DNA of 64,000 bases from Eupeodes corollae. Lineage: Eukaryota > Arthropoda > Insecta > Diptera > Syrphidae. The stretch covers positions 307,208,485 to 307,272,484 of the forward strand of contig NC_079147.1 of NCBI RefSeq assembly GCF_945859685.1, read 5' to 3'. Below are positions 12,705-24,937 of this stretch, in pieces; positions within the stretch are counted from its first letter, which is position 1, and each line of letters opens with the position of its first letter. The notes beneath the pieces are model-generated. The model ran no database searches. It was not told where the DNA came from and saw nothing but the letters and a program-made list of their open reading frames with translations. A program made the translations under genes and the position numbers.

Positions 12705-13380
12705 TATCTTAACCCTTATTGTTTTTAAATCAAACAACTAATTAAAAGCTTACACATTTCAAAAACAAAATGTTTTCTTTTCACAAACAATTTAGTTTAA
12801 GAAAGTGTCGAGCGTTTCATAGTTTTTGTACTTTTGCCCATATTATTCCAATCTAAAGCCCATATTTTACTGGACTATACATTGTTTGGCTCGTGTTTGT
12901 AATGAAACTGTTAAGAATAATATTTTATGTTAATTGTGTTCATATACATGGAACATTTTTTGGATACTAATAATAGCTGATTGCTTTTGTACCAATCTTC
13001 ACAGCTTGGCCCATCTCACTTTCTGATAACTTTTAATTAAGTTTCAACACCCTCAGACACAAAAATAATTAAAAACATATTTCATTTTTGCAATACTTTT
13101 TGTTAAAAATAAATAAAACAAATACAAAAGTTTTATTTCTTAACCGATGAAAACCTTCTGAGATTTGAAATAGTAGAATATAACTACTAAAATTTCAAAA
13201 AGTGATACTTTACACTACGAGTGCCATCATCCCGAAGTAATCCATCGTTTATTTGGTCTCTAGGGAGACTCACCCACTGTCACTGATGAGGCAATTGGGC
13301 CCCAACTGTTTTCGTTACGTCAAGAATATAAGAACGGGTTGTGATTAAACAATAGAAAATAAACTAAAAAAGAGGCTGGT
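12705..13380. other. AT-rich spacer without gene
   Basis: No coding signature. A slightly GC-richer patch near 13235-13350 contains CTGATGAG but lacks the matching CGAAA strand of a hammerhead ribozyme; see the rejected list. Confidence 0.4.
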
Positions 13381-14388
13381 AACTTTGCATCTCGTCTGTC
13401 GATTTGTCTTGCTTAAAAGTTTGTAGGTTTTCGTGTTGTTTTAAAAAACTGACAACTTTTTTGAATTATTATTAAAACATTTAAAATAACCAACAATGTT
13501 TTGCATATAAAATAAATAGTATGATTTCGAAATCTATTTTTGTTAACGAGATTTTAAGTCGTAAGCGAATTTCTACCAATTTAAGTAACATTTCCTAAAG
13601 GTTTTTATTTCTTTTAAATACAAAATGGATAATAGAAATTATTATATTAAGAAAAAAACGGACTGTTTTAAGAAATTTCCTAAAACTTTTGGATTTTTCT
13701 CAAATTTTTTCGGATGTTGAAAATAATATTTCTTATAAGTAAAAATAAGTTGGAAGCCATAATCTTAAATTTTTGAAAGATATTTGAGTCGAAAATCAAT
13801 TTTTACCAACTTTTGTTAAATTTGTTTAGGTCCTTAATTTTTTGTAAAATATTTGTCAATTCGATTTTTCTCAAAACTTTACCAGATATTAAAAACGTTA
13901 TTTTTTGTTGCACACAATTGTTTTATAGATGAAATCATTTCTTATTCGTAAGATTTTTGAGGTGGCAAACTTTTTTTTAGTTTTTTTTAATTATAATTTT
14001 ATTTGATTTTTTTCTTAAAATAAACTTGTTTGGTATCACGTTACGTTAGAAAATTTAATTCAAGTCTCTAGAGTTATTGGGTCGTGAGATATTTAGGGTT
14101 AACCAAAATGTTCACCATTTTTTTTGAACTGCTGTGGTAAAAAAAAACCAAAAACTAAATTTTCTTCAGAGCCCTTTCTGCATTATTATCTGTATAACAA
14201 CATTTTTTTGAAGTCGATATCTCTTTTGGTTCTGGAGCTATGGACGACGAAAAAACTGAGCGAACGTAGAATCGTATACGGACTAAAATCTTTTAATTCG
14301 ACTCTAGGGACGTTTAAAGGTAGAGAAATGTCAAAATGTTCAATTCGAAAAATCGAACCAGATCAAATAACTTCCTATGGGAAGTTAA
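13381..14388 (+). repeat. Array-bearing dispersed repeat, copy 1
   Basis: The left part holds CTCGTCTGTCGATTTGTCTT and a following AAAGTTTGTAGGTTTTCG block. The right end holds the near-palindrome ACTTCCTATGGGAAGT. Between them are diverged AT-rich units with recurring GAGTCGAAAATCAATTTTTA- and CGATTTTTCTCAAAA-type blocks. The same ends and units recur at 24.9-26.3 kb, 45.3-46.2 kb (inverted) and 52.5-53.9 kb, with a short derivative at 23.8-24.1 kb. No open frame longer than about 100 codons is present, so the family is non-autonomous. Confidence 0.7.
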
Positions 14389-17300
14389 AAAAATTAATTT
14401 TTTGCAATACTTTTTGTTAAAAACAAATAAAACAAATACAAAAATTGTATCTGTCAGTTAATGAAAATCAGTTGAGCCGCGAAACCCCAGCTGTTTAATG
14501 GGATTTTATAATGGAATAAAAAAACAAAATAAATTGGAACCGAAACTCAAAAGAATGCGTACCGCAAATTGGGAACTGTTTAGTAAAGTATGCATTACCA
14601 GCAGGACGAATTTTTGAATTTACTTAATATGGTTTCTTACTTTGTAATCATCATTTCAGAAATATTTTTGCTGATACTAGGTGGCGAAAAATTAGTCACC
14701 CAATTTTGTTTTTGAATAGTTGTTTGCATAAATCAAAAATTTGATTTTTGTTAAACAATATGTTTATTTAAACCTCTAAGAATTTTGAATATCTGTGTTA
14801 TGGCATTTTGCACGGATTTGTCCAAGATTTCTGTTCTTCTTGTTGCTTCCATGTCAAAGAAGAATACTCGTGTAGGGCTGCTGGCCATCCCAAATCACAA
14901 AATCCTGAAACGACTAGACTAGGAAGAGCTTCTTTTAACATATCGATTGTGTCTATACTATTCTACTAAATTTGTACCAAGCCCTGTTCATCCAATTTTG
15001 GCCGTAAAGAGTAGTCTACCAATAACAGTGACCGTATTACCGATTGCCTCACAAAAAATACGTGAACGCCGCACAAAACAAGAGTCATTAAAAATTTTAT
15101 TATTTAGAAATTTCTTCCAGCATTTTCCTTACCGAAATCCTCAATATCAAAATCACTGTGTCTGAAGTAATCGGTGTGGTGGAACCACACTAAAGATTTT
15201 TGAAGCTCTCTGAATTGAAATGACGATTATTTGGCTTAGAATGTGACATTTTTACTGAACTAAAATGCCAGTTTGCTTGCGTCTTTGGATTGTGATTATT
15301 TAGATATGAAAAATCAACCACAATCAACTACTTCAACCGACCGTTTATTGAGAAACAGTGGCAAGTCTTTGAAGTTTCAATACCGATTTGTTTGTTCTTA
15401 ACCTTGTTTCACTTCATTTCGAATCTGTCAAAGTGAAATCAAAATTGTTTGTTCTTCAGAATCTTAAGACTTAATGCATTTTTTAATCACTCTTCTTTAA
15501 GTAAGTTTTAGTGAAAGAAACGTAAAAAGTTTATAAACTCTCAGTCCCACTTAGCTAAGCACTATCGCTGCGATGTTAACTAATTCTAGGACATAAAAGA
15601 CTTCAAAGCTTAGTTGAGTTTTCGAAATTCCTGTTAGTTCGACTTTCTCAGATTTTGTCTGGAAATAAAAACACAAGGCCGATAGAGTTACCAGTCAACA
15701 AATTAAAAATAAATAGGTACTACAAAAGAAGAAAGGATTAGAAAAGAAACATTCAGAAAGAGCAAGAAATTAAAAAAAACTTCGAAAAAACTCATGCAGT
15801 CATGAAACTGAAATGCTTTTAACCCATATCCGGTTTCGGAACTCCTTCAGACGGAGCTACTATGTACCCATTATTTCCCAACTTTAAATGAATCCATGTT
15901 TTTAGCCGCACGAATACCTTCCAACCAAATCTCAAGGACACACAATCCCACAATCCTACAATCATCATCATATAGTCGTCGCCATCACCATCAAAAGAGT
16001 GAGGAGTGAGAGAGTGAAGGGGATGAAAATGAGGATGAGGATTTTGCAAAAACTTTCGTAAAGGTTAATTTCTAAATCGGATACACGAATCCCATTTAAA
16101 TGTTAGAATTGAAAAGGTTGTTTTTTCTTTTTCTCTTTTGTAAACTCATTTTATTTTCTCTTCCTCATTGCGCTACCGCACCGCACAGCAGCGCAGCGCA
16201 GGGTGAAGCGACAGCGGCGTCAAAAGTAATTAATTCAAGTGTACAAGGACACAAAAAATAAAAAAAATAAGGATTTCATTCTCAAAAACAAATTGAAAAA
16301 AGAAACTCAAAATTATAAAACAGTTGAAAACTTAATAGCTATGCGGTGTTGAGTTGGGAATAAAGACCAGCCCACTTTGCACACGAAGAATTTTCATTCG
16401 TTTTAATTAGGAGGCAAGATTCATGAACCAACCGACCGACGAACGACGTCATCATCTTCATCCTCATCATCATCCTTGCCTCGCCATCATCATCATCAAC
16501 ATCTTGAGCTTTCATTATATTCTTTACTTTGTGCGAAAATACCACCTGAAGTGGCACATATGTGGCTTGATTCGGTTTGAAGGAGCCAACATCTTGCTCT
16601 AGAGAGGATTAGGAGAAAGCCTTCTGCTTCTGCTTAAGCTTCTGATGTGATGCTGCTTCTGCCGCTGCTGCTGTTGTGATGCGATGGTGGTTGCACCAAA
16701 AAACACTTACCCCAAAAGCAAGGAAGCGAAAAGGAATCCTTTTCGGTGCGAACGAGTTTAGTCAAATAATATATACAAAACGAATACACAGCACTTATGC
16801 TCCAGTGAATTCTCTGTTCTAACACACGACGACGAGTATTTGCAAGGATTTCCAGTTCCAGGATAGAGGCAAGGCACCAAAGCTGGCTTGCCTCATGTGT
16901 GTGTTACCCAAAGAATTTGGTGTAATTATTATTTATGTAAAGATGTGGGCTGGGGTCTGGGATGTAGATGGAAAAAGGATAAAGGACTCTTCTTCTTTCA
17001 TTTGGAATGTTGGAGCAACGATAAAGTGGTCTGGTGTGCTAAATGAGTATACGAGGAACGAAGCATGAACTCAACATGTCAGAAAAGGTCCTTGCCCACC
17101 TGAAGTGTTTGTACCAAAACAAAGCTCTAAATAAAGAAGAGAAATATTGCAGCAGGCGCAAAGCAGGGTACACTTTACATCAGAGTAGGACTTTATGAGA
17201 GGGCTACTGAAAAGGTGCCCAAAAGTTGATCTAAAAAGGCTTCATTTACATTTGTATGTGGAATGCTGCAGTATGTGGTTTTTGGGTGAGATGTTGGAGA

Positions 17301-17480
17301 TGGCTATAGTTCAAGTGAGAGAATTAAGTTTGATGGTAAAATTAAATACGAATTAAATGGTGATTTTGTTGAATGCCAAAACTACCTTAAGGCTGCATTC
17401 ACAATAGAGACGAAAAATTATGAAAAAGGTTTCAACATAAAACGATATACGGTTAAGGAAAATACTTTGTTGAGGTCGTT
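14389..17480. other. Non-coding stretch; GC-richer part with trinucleotide runs
   Basis: The part from 14389 to 15800 is AT-rich without recognisable coding sequence. From 15800 to 17050 the composition is more GC-rich. It has CAT/GAT runs (15960-15990, 16450-16500), a CTG/CTT-rich run (16620-16680) and a CGCAG-rich patch (16170-16225). This resembles host non-coding or regulatory DNA more than the transposon background. No splice-bounded exon could be argued. Confidence 0.4.
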
Positions 17481-17498
17481 TTTTAACTCCTTTCCAAC

Positions 17499-18530
17499 TT
17501 GTTTAACACACCAGAGTGGATCAACTCTAAAGCTGATATGAAACTTAGGGTTAAAAGTCACGTTAAGGATTGTTTTCCTTTAATTAACTTTGAAACTCTT
17601 GATCCCCTTGCGTTCCTATTCAAACTTTCTCTAAAAACAGGCAAATTTCCCAGTATATGGAAGAAGTCATTTCTAACACCAATTTTCAAGAAAGGAAACA
17701 AGGCGGATATAACCAACTACAGGCCCAATGCAAAGCTTTCTTGCATTCCTAAACTGTTTAAACAAGTTGTTTGTGAAAGTGTAGAATTTTTTAGTAATAA
17801 CATAATTTGCGAACATCAAAATGGTTTTGTGAAGAAAAGTTCAACCGTATCAAATCACCTCACATTCTCAAACATATGTTCAAACGCTTTAGAACAAGGT
17901 TATGAAGTTGACTGTGAATACACTGACTTTTCTAAAGCTTTTGACCAACCTAGCCAAGGAATTATTTTATTTAAACTTGAAGCTCTTGGTTTTCCACCCT
18001 TTTTCTTAGCTTGGATCAAGTCATACCTTGAAAACAGATCCTATGAGCTTAAATTAAGAAACTGTCATTCTGAAGCTTTTGTTGCATAATCTGGTGTCCC
18101 CTAGGGAAGCCATCTTGGCCCTTTTCTATTCATCATTTCTATTAACGATGTATCATCATGTCTACGCTCAAGTGAAGTTCTCATTTTTGCTGATGATATG
18201 AAAATTTTAAGTTAATAAATTACATTGATAGTTTCACATTTTGGTGTGGGAAAAATAGCCTTACCAATAGCCTTTGCAAGACAATAACTGGTGTATTTGA
18301 TTATTGTATATCACCGCAATACATATTTAAAGACTTAGGTGTTCATTTCTGTTCCAACTTAGAATTTAAAAATCACAATTCAACATAATTTCATTCGCTT
18401 TGCTCTAAAGGTTCTTCCTTGGGATGATTCTTATGATCTGCCTCATAACGTTGGTACTATTTATATACCACCACGCATGGCTAGTTCTCGGATGATTACA
18501 GCGATTGTTTAAGAAATGTGTTCTCGCGTA
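17499..18530 (+). pseudogene. LINE reverse transcriptase remnant, family A
   Basis: An open frame of 196 codons (17499-18089) covers the N-terminal half of a LINE RT. TPIFKKGNKADITNYRP lies near 17680, NGFVKKSSTVSNHLTF near 17830, and the first catalytic block YTDFSKAFD near 17930. After a stop the frame goes on with SGVP-GSHLGPFLF (18090-18130) and FADDMKIL (18186-18210), which is the YADD block. Beyond an internal deletion the distal part shows FKDLGVHFCSNLEF (18330-18370) and FIRFALKVLPWDDSYDLP (18395-18450). It belongs to the Jockey/CR1-like LINEs and is 5'-truncated, with stops and deletions. Confidence 0.8.
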
Positions 18531-19615
18531 CTAAACCTCTTTATTTGTGTAGTGATTTAAATAATGTTTTTCAACCTTCATCTAATTGTTTTAAAATATC
18601 AATAAGTTCCCTAGGACCTGTGTTTCCATATCATGACCTTATATTTTCAACACTTGACTTAAATTTCGATGAAAAATCGCAGCACTCTTTAAAGTATCAT
18701 GATTTTCGTAATATGAATGTTGAAAACTTATTTGACGAATGTATGTCGATGGATTTTCATTCAATTTATACCAGATCTATCAAAAATATCAAATCTAGAA
18801 TCTCTCTATGGAACAAAACAAAAATTATCCCCACCCTAAAAAAAGGAAAAGAAGAAGGAATATAGACCGATGATTTCCTTTCTGTTCTATCTTAAATTTT
18901 TGAATGTCTGATAAGTAACTAGATAAAATATTATTATTATTGTGTTTTAGCGTGTTCCGACAAAGTTGTGTTTTAGCTTAACTTAATACCTGGTGACATG
19001 CTTAAGACAATCAATTTACAACTGTGAAAACCTTACTTGACTTTTCAAAGGCATTTGATTGTTAAACCATAATCTTCTCTGTGATAAATTGACGACCCTA
19101 TTTAGTTTCTTTGACACAACTAAAAAACTTATTTACTCATATTTGACCAATCGTATGCAAGCCGTGTCTTGTAATAGTAGAATGTCCTCGTTCCTCCCTG
19201 TTAATAATGGTGTTCCTCAATGATCAATCCTAGGACCTTTACTATTTTAATTGTTCATTAATGATCTGCCCTCTGTTTCTGCTTACTATCAGTTTCATTT
19301 CTATGCAGATGTTGTCCAATTGATGATGCTTAAGGATGCAATATCTTAAATGAACATTGATTTACAGTCTATATATGAACGAAGATTCGATCATGTCTCT
19401 TTTCAAGTTAGTCAGCTTTTCAATTGCGATCTGGTAGCTTTCTTCATATATCGTTGTTGTATTTTACTCTTCAAATTGATTGTTAAAAAGACTTCAAGTT
19501 ATCTTTATAACCGATTTACTTTCTGTTTTCTTTTGAAAAATTTAATAAAAGAAATGAAAGATTTATACATTTTTGTTTTTATTAGAAGGAGCAAATATTC
19601 TTTTTGATTTATAAA
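18531..19615 (+). pseudogene. LINE remnant, family B copy 2 (endonuclease end to RT end)
   Basis: The frame 18518-18865 ends an apurinic-type endonuclease domain (VFPYHDLIF stands where SDHDLIF is usual) and runs to KKGKEEG, the start of RT block 1. EYRP and ILSKIFE-like residues follow in a shifted frame (18855-18900). LLDFSKAFD lies near 19035, NNGVPQ-SILGPLLF near 19205-19245, FYADVVQL near 19300, and MNIDLQSI at 19350. The YADD motif reads YADV, so it is dead. A deletion after DLQSI joins directly to the distal RRFDHVSFQ block. Family B copy 1 lies at 775-2030 on the other strand. Confidence 0.75.
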
Positions 19616-19659
19616 ACATAGTATTCGGTTTCTATAGTTTTCAATGCTTTTCTAGACCA

Positions 19660-20085
19660 ATAATTAATAAGGCGCCAAATCGCAGCTCTGAAGAGGCCAG
19701 TGACGATTACCATGACATCCAGCAAATATTTTGGGAGTAGCCTCGTTTTCGACGAAACATTGTCCAATGATAGAAGTAGGTAGTACCCTTTGAGTGATGG
19801 TAAGTGCAGTGAACTGTCGTGCTAGAAGTCTAATGTTCAATTCCTGCCTGTGCCTATTAAATATTTTCACGTGTACGGCGCGGCGCCCTCCTTCCCTGTT
19901 AACAGTACTCGCACACTGGAATGATTGAGAGTTGTAATTCACTAGGCTTTAGTCCAATGATGGTATCACTCAACACACAATCCGCACGAAACTGCCACTT
20001 TCTGCGGTTCTTTTGACTTCTAACAGTAAAGTTTTTCTGAGCACCAAATGCAGTAATTTTATTTGTTAACTTAGCTGCCAAAATG
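19660..20085 (-). pseudogene. Mariner-like transposase remnant, split by a SINE
   Basis: The minus strand from 20081 to 19970 reads LTNKITAFGAQKNFTV.. and ..CVLSDTIIG, the middle of the same transposase family as at 5.4 and 51.3 kb. The part from 19750 to 19660 reads NRHWPLQSCDLAPY, matching the WPPRSCDLTPL block next to the third catalytic residue. Between them lies a SINE with a 12-bp duplication of the host sequence. The region holding the second catalytic Asp is also missing, so the copy was already deleted before or after the SINE arrived. Confidence 0.65.
19774..19951 (+). mobile_element. tRNA-headed SINE, copy 1
   Basis: The head has a GTTCAATTCC B-box near 19837, preceded by the GTCGTGCTAGAAGTCTAATG segment seen in the other two copies as a CATGC..GTCTTG head. 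The tail has ACTCGCACACTGGAATG and GAGAGTTGTAATTCACTAGG. It is flanked by GTCCAATGATAG (19762-19773) and GTCCAATGATGG (19952-19963), a target duplication with one mismatch. Part of the SINE body is missing compared with the copies at 21.1 and 44.7 kb. Confidence 0.7.
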
Positions 20086-20550
20086 AAAATATCCAGTTTA
20101 AGACCTCCTAATTGGGACGGTCTTAATTATTTTGTAAGGAAGTAAGTTAAATTCCAGTACAAATATGATAACTACCACTATTCTTTCATGAAACTTATGA
20201 TCTCGAATAGGGTTTAAAGTTTCAGACTCAGAGCTAAGTCATAGGTTGATTTGAGCTGCAAATAGTTTATTAAAGGTACAGAGGTGAGCTTTTAGTGTTT
20301 TTTGAAGCCAAAGTAATGAAGAAACAATGCACATATTTTAAGGACCAAATTTTTGAATGACCAAAAATGTGTGGTCATTATTAAAAACATAAGGAATTCT
20401 CAGCAATATCGAGACAGATAACTTATTGTTGTCAAGACCGAAATTCCACTTTTGCTTGAAATTCCACTTTTGCTTGAAAGTCTTATATCTTCAGTAGTAC
20501 TGATTTTATAAAATTATGAGTCCTTTAAGATTTCAACATAATATGTACGT
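20086..20550. other. Spacer with a 20-bp tandem duplication
   Basis: No coding signature. Near 20440-20478 the 20-bp unit AAATTCCACTTTTGCTTGAA is repeated head to tail. Confidence 0.5.
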
Positions 20551-21900
20551 ATGTTTAAGTCTCTTGGTCCGGATGGTATTGTCGTTATTATTTTCCACCG
20601 ATATTCTTCCAACATAGTAAAACGTAACGTAACCTTTTTTATCTATTCTTTTCTTCTGATCTCGTTTCGAGTGTTTGGTAAGCAGAATTTCATAAGCCAA
20701 TTCCTGAAAAACCGAATTGCTTACTGCCTCAAATTAGCAGCAGTAAGTCTATCGTAGCCATAGGACAGCTAAGAATCTCATATGGTCTGTCTTAGTGAAC
20801 TGTGGAACAAATCTTTAAATATTTTTGGAGATGGTACCATTTTTGCACTTGATATATTAAAGGTATTTGATTAAGTCTGACTTCTTGCTCTTTCATTAAG
20901 ATGTCAGGTTTCGCTTTCGTCGAATACTTTCTTTGTTTGATTTTCTTTAAATTATTACATTCCGTTTCTTAAACGGATTAAAGACTGAAATACTAAAAAT
21001 AAACTTGTGTGCCCAGGGTTCCGTTTTGTCTCCGATACTTTTTTTCATTTTAATAAACGATCTCCTGGTTAGTGCGATAGACTGTCATGCTAAAGGTCTT
21101 GGGCTCGATCCATGCCTGTGTTTTTTTTTTCACGGGTATTGCCTCTTATGAGGAATTGACAAATTCTATAAGAGTAATTCTTGTCATAAAATGTGCTTTT
21201 TCAAATTAGAGGGTTCGTATTCGGCTTTAAACTGTAGATTCCTTCCATTCCTGACAACATAACTCGCAAAAAGTAGTTCTCAACTGTTGCGCCACCTAAT
21301 TTAGTTATTTATTTTAATATGTAATTGATCTCCTGCCTGTAATACTGCATCCTTTGCTTTTCACTTTCGTTTCCAGACTCATATTCCTCCCTTTTGAATG
21401 TGAAACTAGAAGAACAAAATATGATACACTCATTAAATTCAGGCCTAAACATAATTTTAAAATGGAAAGTTCAATGTTTTGAAAAACCTTTGCTGTCTAT
21501 ATAAACTGACTATCTGCACTTGCATCATCGAAACTTTTCATCTCCATATTTTCTGTGATTACGAAAGATACACAAAAATTGTCTTTCCTTCTGATCGGTT
21601 TACAATATACTAAAGCTATAAGCGTCCAAAACTTGAATATCTCTGGTTTGAGTTAAACCTTGGGTAAAGTATTCAAAGAAAAACTTCATAAATGATGGCT
21701 GACAGTTACAGTAATAATTGTTAACTCAATGAAGTTATAATCAAGTTTCTGAAAATCTTCATCAGCTTTCCCTTGAGTCCAACTTCGGCCGTTACTATGA
21801 TGTGTAGAGATTCATTCTGTTGCTGTACTGCACGAATGTGGACCGATTTACAACATTCTGACTTGCAATGTTCAAAATTCCTTTCTCACACTTAGTTTTT
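20551..21900 (+). pseudogene. LINE reverse transcriptase remnant, family C copy 1, interrupted by a SINE
   Basis: KSLGPDGI, the start of the RT domain, lies near 20555. ALDILKVFD (the ALDISKAFD block) lies near 20850, and Q-G-S-V-L-S-P-I-L-F in broken frames near 21015-21050, ending in INDLL at 21068. There a SINE interrupts it. The sequence resumes past 21330 and keeps C-terminal family features up to about 21900, with many stops. A second copy at 26.7-27.7 kb preserves the same RT segment better. Confidence 0.7.
21068..21310 (+). mobile_element. tRNA-headed SINE, copy 2
   Basis: The head carries an A-box-like TAGTGCGATAGAC and a B-box GGGCTCGATCC near 21105, then CATGCCTGTG and a T run. 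The body runs from CACGGGTATTGCCTCTTATG through TAATTCTTGTCAT and CTTCCATTCCTGACAACAT to CTGTTGCGCCACCTAAT at about 21300. It is flanked by related direct copies of the target: the ATTTTAAT..GATCTCCTG block ending at 21067 and again at 21335. It lies inside a LINE. A copy on the minus strand at 44.7 kb aligns along the whole body. Confidence 0.75.
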
Positions 21901-23779
21901 TTGACATATCTGTTAAGGCCACACAATGAAGTTGAAAACTCTGAAGAAAAATAAATAAATCCTCAAGTTCATTTCAACTTCCATCAGTGACGAAAATAGG
22001 TCTTACACCTATAAAAAGCTGACAAAAAGTTATAAATTTTGAATAAATTTGTTTCCTGGGTAAAAGATCCTTCCACTGCTACATGCTTGGAAGTTATTCT
22101 CGCTCCTTTTCCCTTCGCTCCACCATTTTGTAATACTTTGAATTGAAAAGACAGTTTTTGTCAAATTGTTCGCTAACCTTTTTTATCCTCACATAACTCT
22201 AATTTAAATTAAATAGCATCGTTATTTAGCATCAGCTTTGTTGGTACACGTAATGGATTGAAGTTATCTGGAACTTTTTCAATTTCTAAGGTCTATCAGC
22301 CAAAAAAATATAGACGACTAGGGTTTCTCGCTATAATACTCATAGTTTTTCCCTCTTAAGAAAATCCGAAAAATTGATATCAATTTCTAAGCATTCGGAT
22401 ACATCTGCAAAGCCAAAGCTAACGCAGGTCTTTTACAGGGAGGACAAAATATGGGTTAATTTATTCCTGGCATGCGAATGACAAGCTTCGGCATTCAAAA
22501 TGTAAAACCCAAAACCGGGTCGTGCGTAGGAATAAAGGTTATATGCTGGTAACTGGTATAGTTTGATTTTGTCGTCCTTCGGAACTCGAAACTTGGATAA
22601 GAATTGTGTGGAGAGTTGTTTCCTGCATTTAATGGATACACTCTTTTTCTTTTCGTCTCTCCTTTTTAAATCCTGCGATTTTCTGTATAATTTAGCAATT
22701 TTTAAAAGAAAAGGGACTGCTGAAAGACTGAGACTGACGTCAAAACAGAACAAACGAAAAAAACAGTCACTGTCTTTCTATATACATTCATTCACTAAAA
22801 GGACGAAAAAAAAGGACGAACAAGTATAATCGATTCATTCACAAAATAAAATCTTCCACTAAACTTTTACGAAACATAAATTACACACACAGAACTATGT
22901 ATACACAAACAATCCCTGGTTTGGGTACCTTCAAGGATATGTTATCCTTGAAGCTTAAGAAAGGGATAATCGTATGGAATTTAATTTACACATCACTTTT
23001 CCTACACGAGTAGAGGGAAGATATTTTAACATAATAACTTTCATGTCAGGATTTTAATTAAAGTGCGTACATATTATTATTATTATTATTGTTATGCTAT
23101 TCCATTAATTTAAGCTTCTTATCGGTTCTACATATCCCAGTGAATTAAATTCAATGAGCTATCGTATCCTATCGTAGGTAGAGGTATACTCGCATAGGCT
23201 AAGGCATGGGAATATATAACATTTACTTTATATTTTACGATAAGTTAACCTTTATCTATATTCGAGTACGTATATCCTTTATGTGTTGTATATAGACATT
23301 ATTGTATATGTAGATGCAAAAGTACATTATTATGAAGTATGAGGGGAAATTCGTGTATGTGGATTAAGTGATGATGATATTCAGGCAGGCAGACACAATA
23401 GATTATGAATTAATGACATTTGTGATTAGGTGGTTTATAATTTATTAACTGCCTGACAATGTTATGGGGGTGTAATAAATTCAGTCTGATTAAGATAGAA
23501 TATTTATTGAAATTGAAATTATTTCTATGAGTTGAGGAGGTACATTTGTTTGTGTAATAGGTATGACTATATTTATGTCATTTTACTTTTTTCATGCACT
23601 GAAAATTGATTTGGAAAAGGGGCAACAATGTATAGACAATTTTCTTCAGCTTTTTTCTTCTGAATGAGAGTGAGGGAATCATGGCAATTATACATAATAA
23701 AGTTCTGAAACTCTTTCACTGAAAGCAATATTGCGTATCTTAGAAATATGGCCACATTAGAAGTTTCAAAGATTAGTTC
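21901..23779. other. AT-rich stretch, no recognisable gene; (ATT)n run
   Basis: Two overlapping open frames near 22433-22829 (106 codons minus, 88 codons plus) match nothing I know and are probably chance. An (ATT)n microsatellite lies at 23073-23090. Confidence 0.45.
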
Positions 23780-24066
23780 CTTAACCCTACCAAAGGAAGG
23801 TAATGTAATCTGTCCGATTTGTCGAGTTAAAAATGTTGACGTTTTCCAGAGTTTTAGTGTTCCTTAAATCTAATTTCAAGTTTTTTTTAGAGAAATGTCT
23901 GTGTGTGTACGTTCGTAGGTTTTTAAGCTCGGGATACCATTCTTCGTCGTCCATATCTCCAGAACCATCCCTACATGTTTTTTGACTCTTTTTCACGTGA
24001 AAGTATAAAAGTTTGTATTGATTTGTAATCAAGAGCTACATTTCTGAGACTATGGGAAGTTACAAC
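23780..24066 (-). repeat. Short derivative of the array-bearing repeat, copy 2
   Basis: The low end reads AAGGAAGGTAATGTAATCTG then TCCGATTTGTCGA, matching the inverted right end of the longer copies. The middle keeps the GTGTGTGTACGTTCGTAGG and CGTCGTCCATATCTC blocks. The high end has ACTATGGGAAGTTAC. The internal unit array is absent, so at about 285 bp this is a MITE-like deletion form of the family. Confidence 0.6.
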
Positions 24067-24937
24067 TTACTTACAATAACTAATAGAACTTAATAAGTTT
24101 ATTTTGTACCTTCAATTAGCTCCTCTTTACTTCTTTACTGCTTCCCACCTCCATACACTTTACGTGTCAGCCAATTACTTACTTTTATTTAAATCGTAAG
24201 AGTATATTGGCCACTTTAACTGATGTATATTTTGGCTTTGCAGACACGTTGTAACTTTACCAGTTGTATGAATCGGTCAACTGTCCAGCTGAAAAGCAGT
24301 CGCGAGCGGTCCAAAACCAACCTGGAACTGAGGTAAGGCTGTCGCCAAAATAGTTTAGAAGTATAGGCTGCTGTCATTTTACAATTTACATAAACTTAAC
24401 CATAGTGCCATATGATGGGGATGGGTATCTAAGAACAACTTTGCTTTTCTTAACCAGGTTGAACTTCTTTTTACCTGAAAAGACAACTTTTCTCCAACCG
24501 TTTGATTAGATAGTACTATCAGTATTCCACGCCATGTGGTACCCTGCAAAATTGAGCAGTTATAGTTTACGTGCATTGTTTAAAGGAATTTATTTGCAGC
24601 TGAAGGCGCTTCAGATGTTTGGCATTTTTAAAAACTCCACTAACACTTCGGCTCACTTCTAATCCAGTTTCATGTGGAATTGGGGGCTTTTCTTTTGATT
24701 TTACTTTTATTTTTACTCGAGTGACTGCTGGGAATATACCTTATGTAATTTTGTCCATATAATAACATATTTGTTTTTTTTTAAATAGCAATTATTCAAT
24801 GCCTTTGTGTTTCTGTTAATTTTCCGAGCTATTAAAACGTCCTTGCTTATGATTAACCACTATTAAAGCAATTTCCTTTTTACTTAATGGTTTTTTAAAA
24901 AGTTCAAGCATTTAAAAAAAGTAAAAAATGCTGGTAT
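24067..24937. other. Spacer without recognisable gene
   Basis: Nothing beyond chance open frames and AT-rich sequence. Confidence 0.4.

Noticed and set aside
13275..13320. Possible hammerhead ribozyme (CTGATGAG)
   Set aside because: The required CGAAA strand and the flanking stem III pairing are not found in the right place.
21068..21125. Possible tRNA gene (A-box and B-box)
   Set aside because: No full cloverleaf; the boxes head a SINE whose body continues for about 190 bp and recurs elsewhere.
22433..22829. Overlapping 106- and 88-codon frames on opposite strands
   Set aside because: No recognisable domain, no support from neighbours; probably chance.
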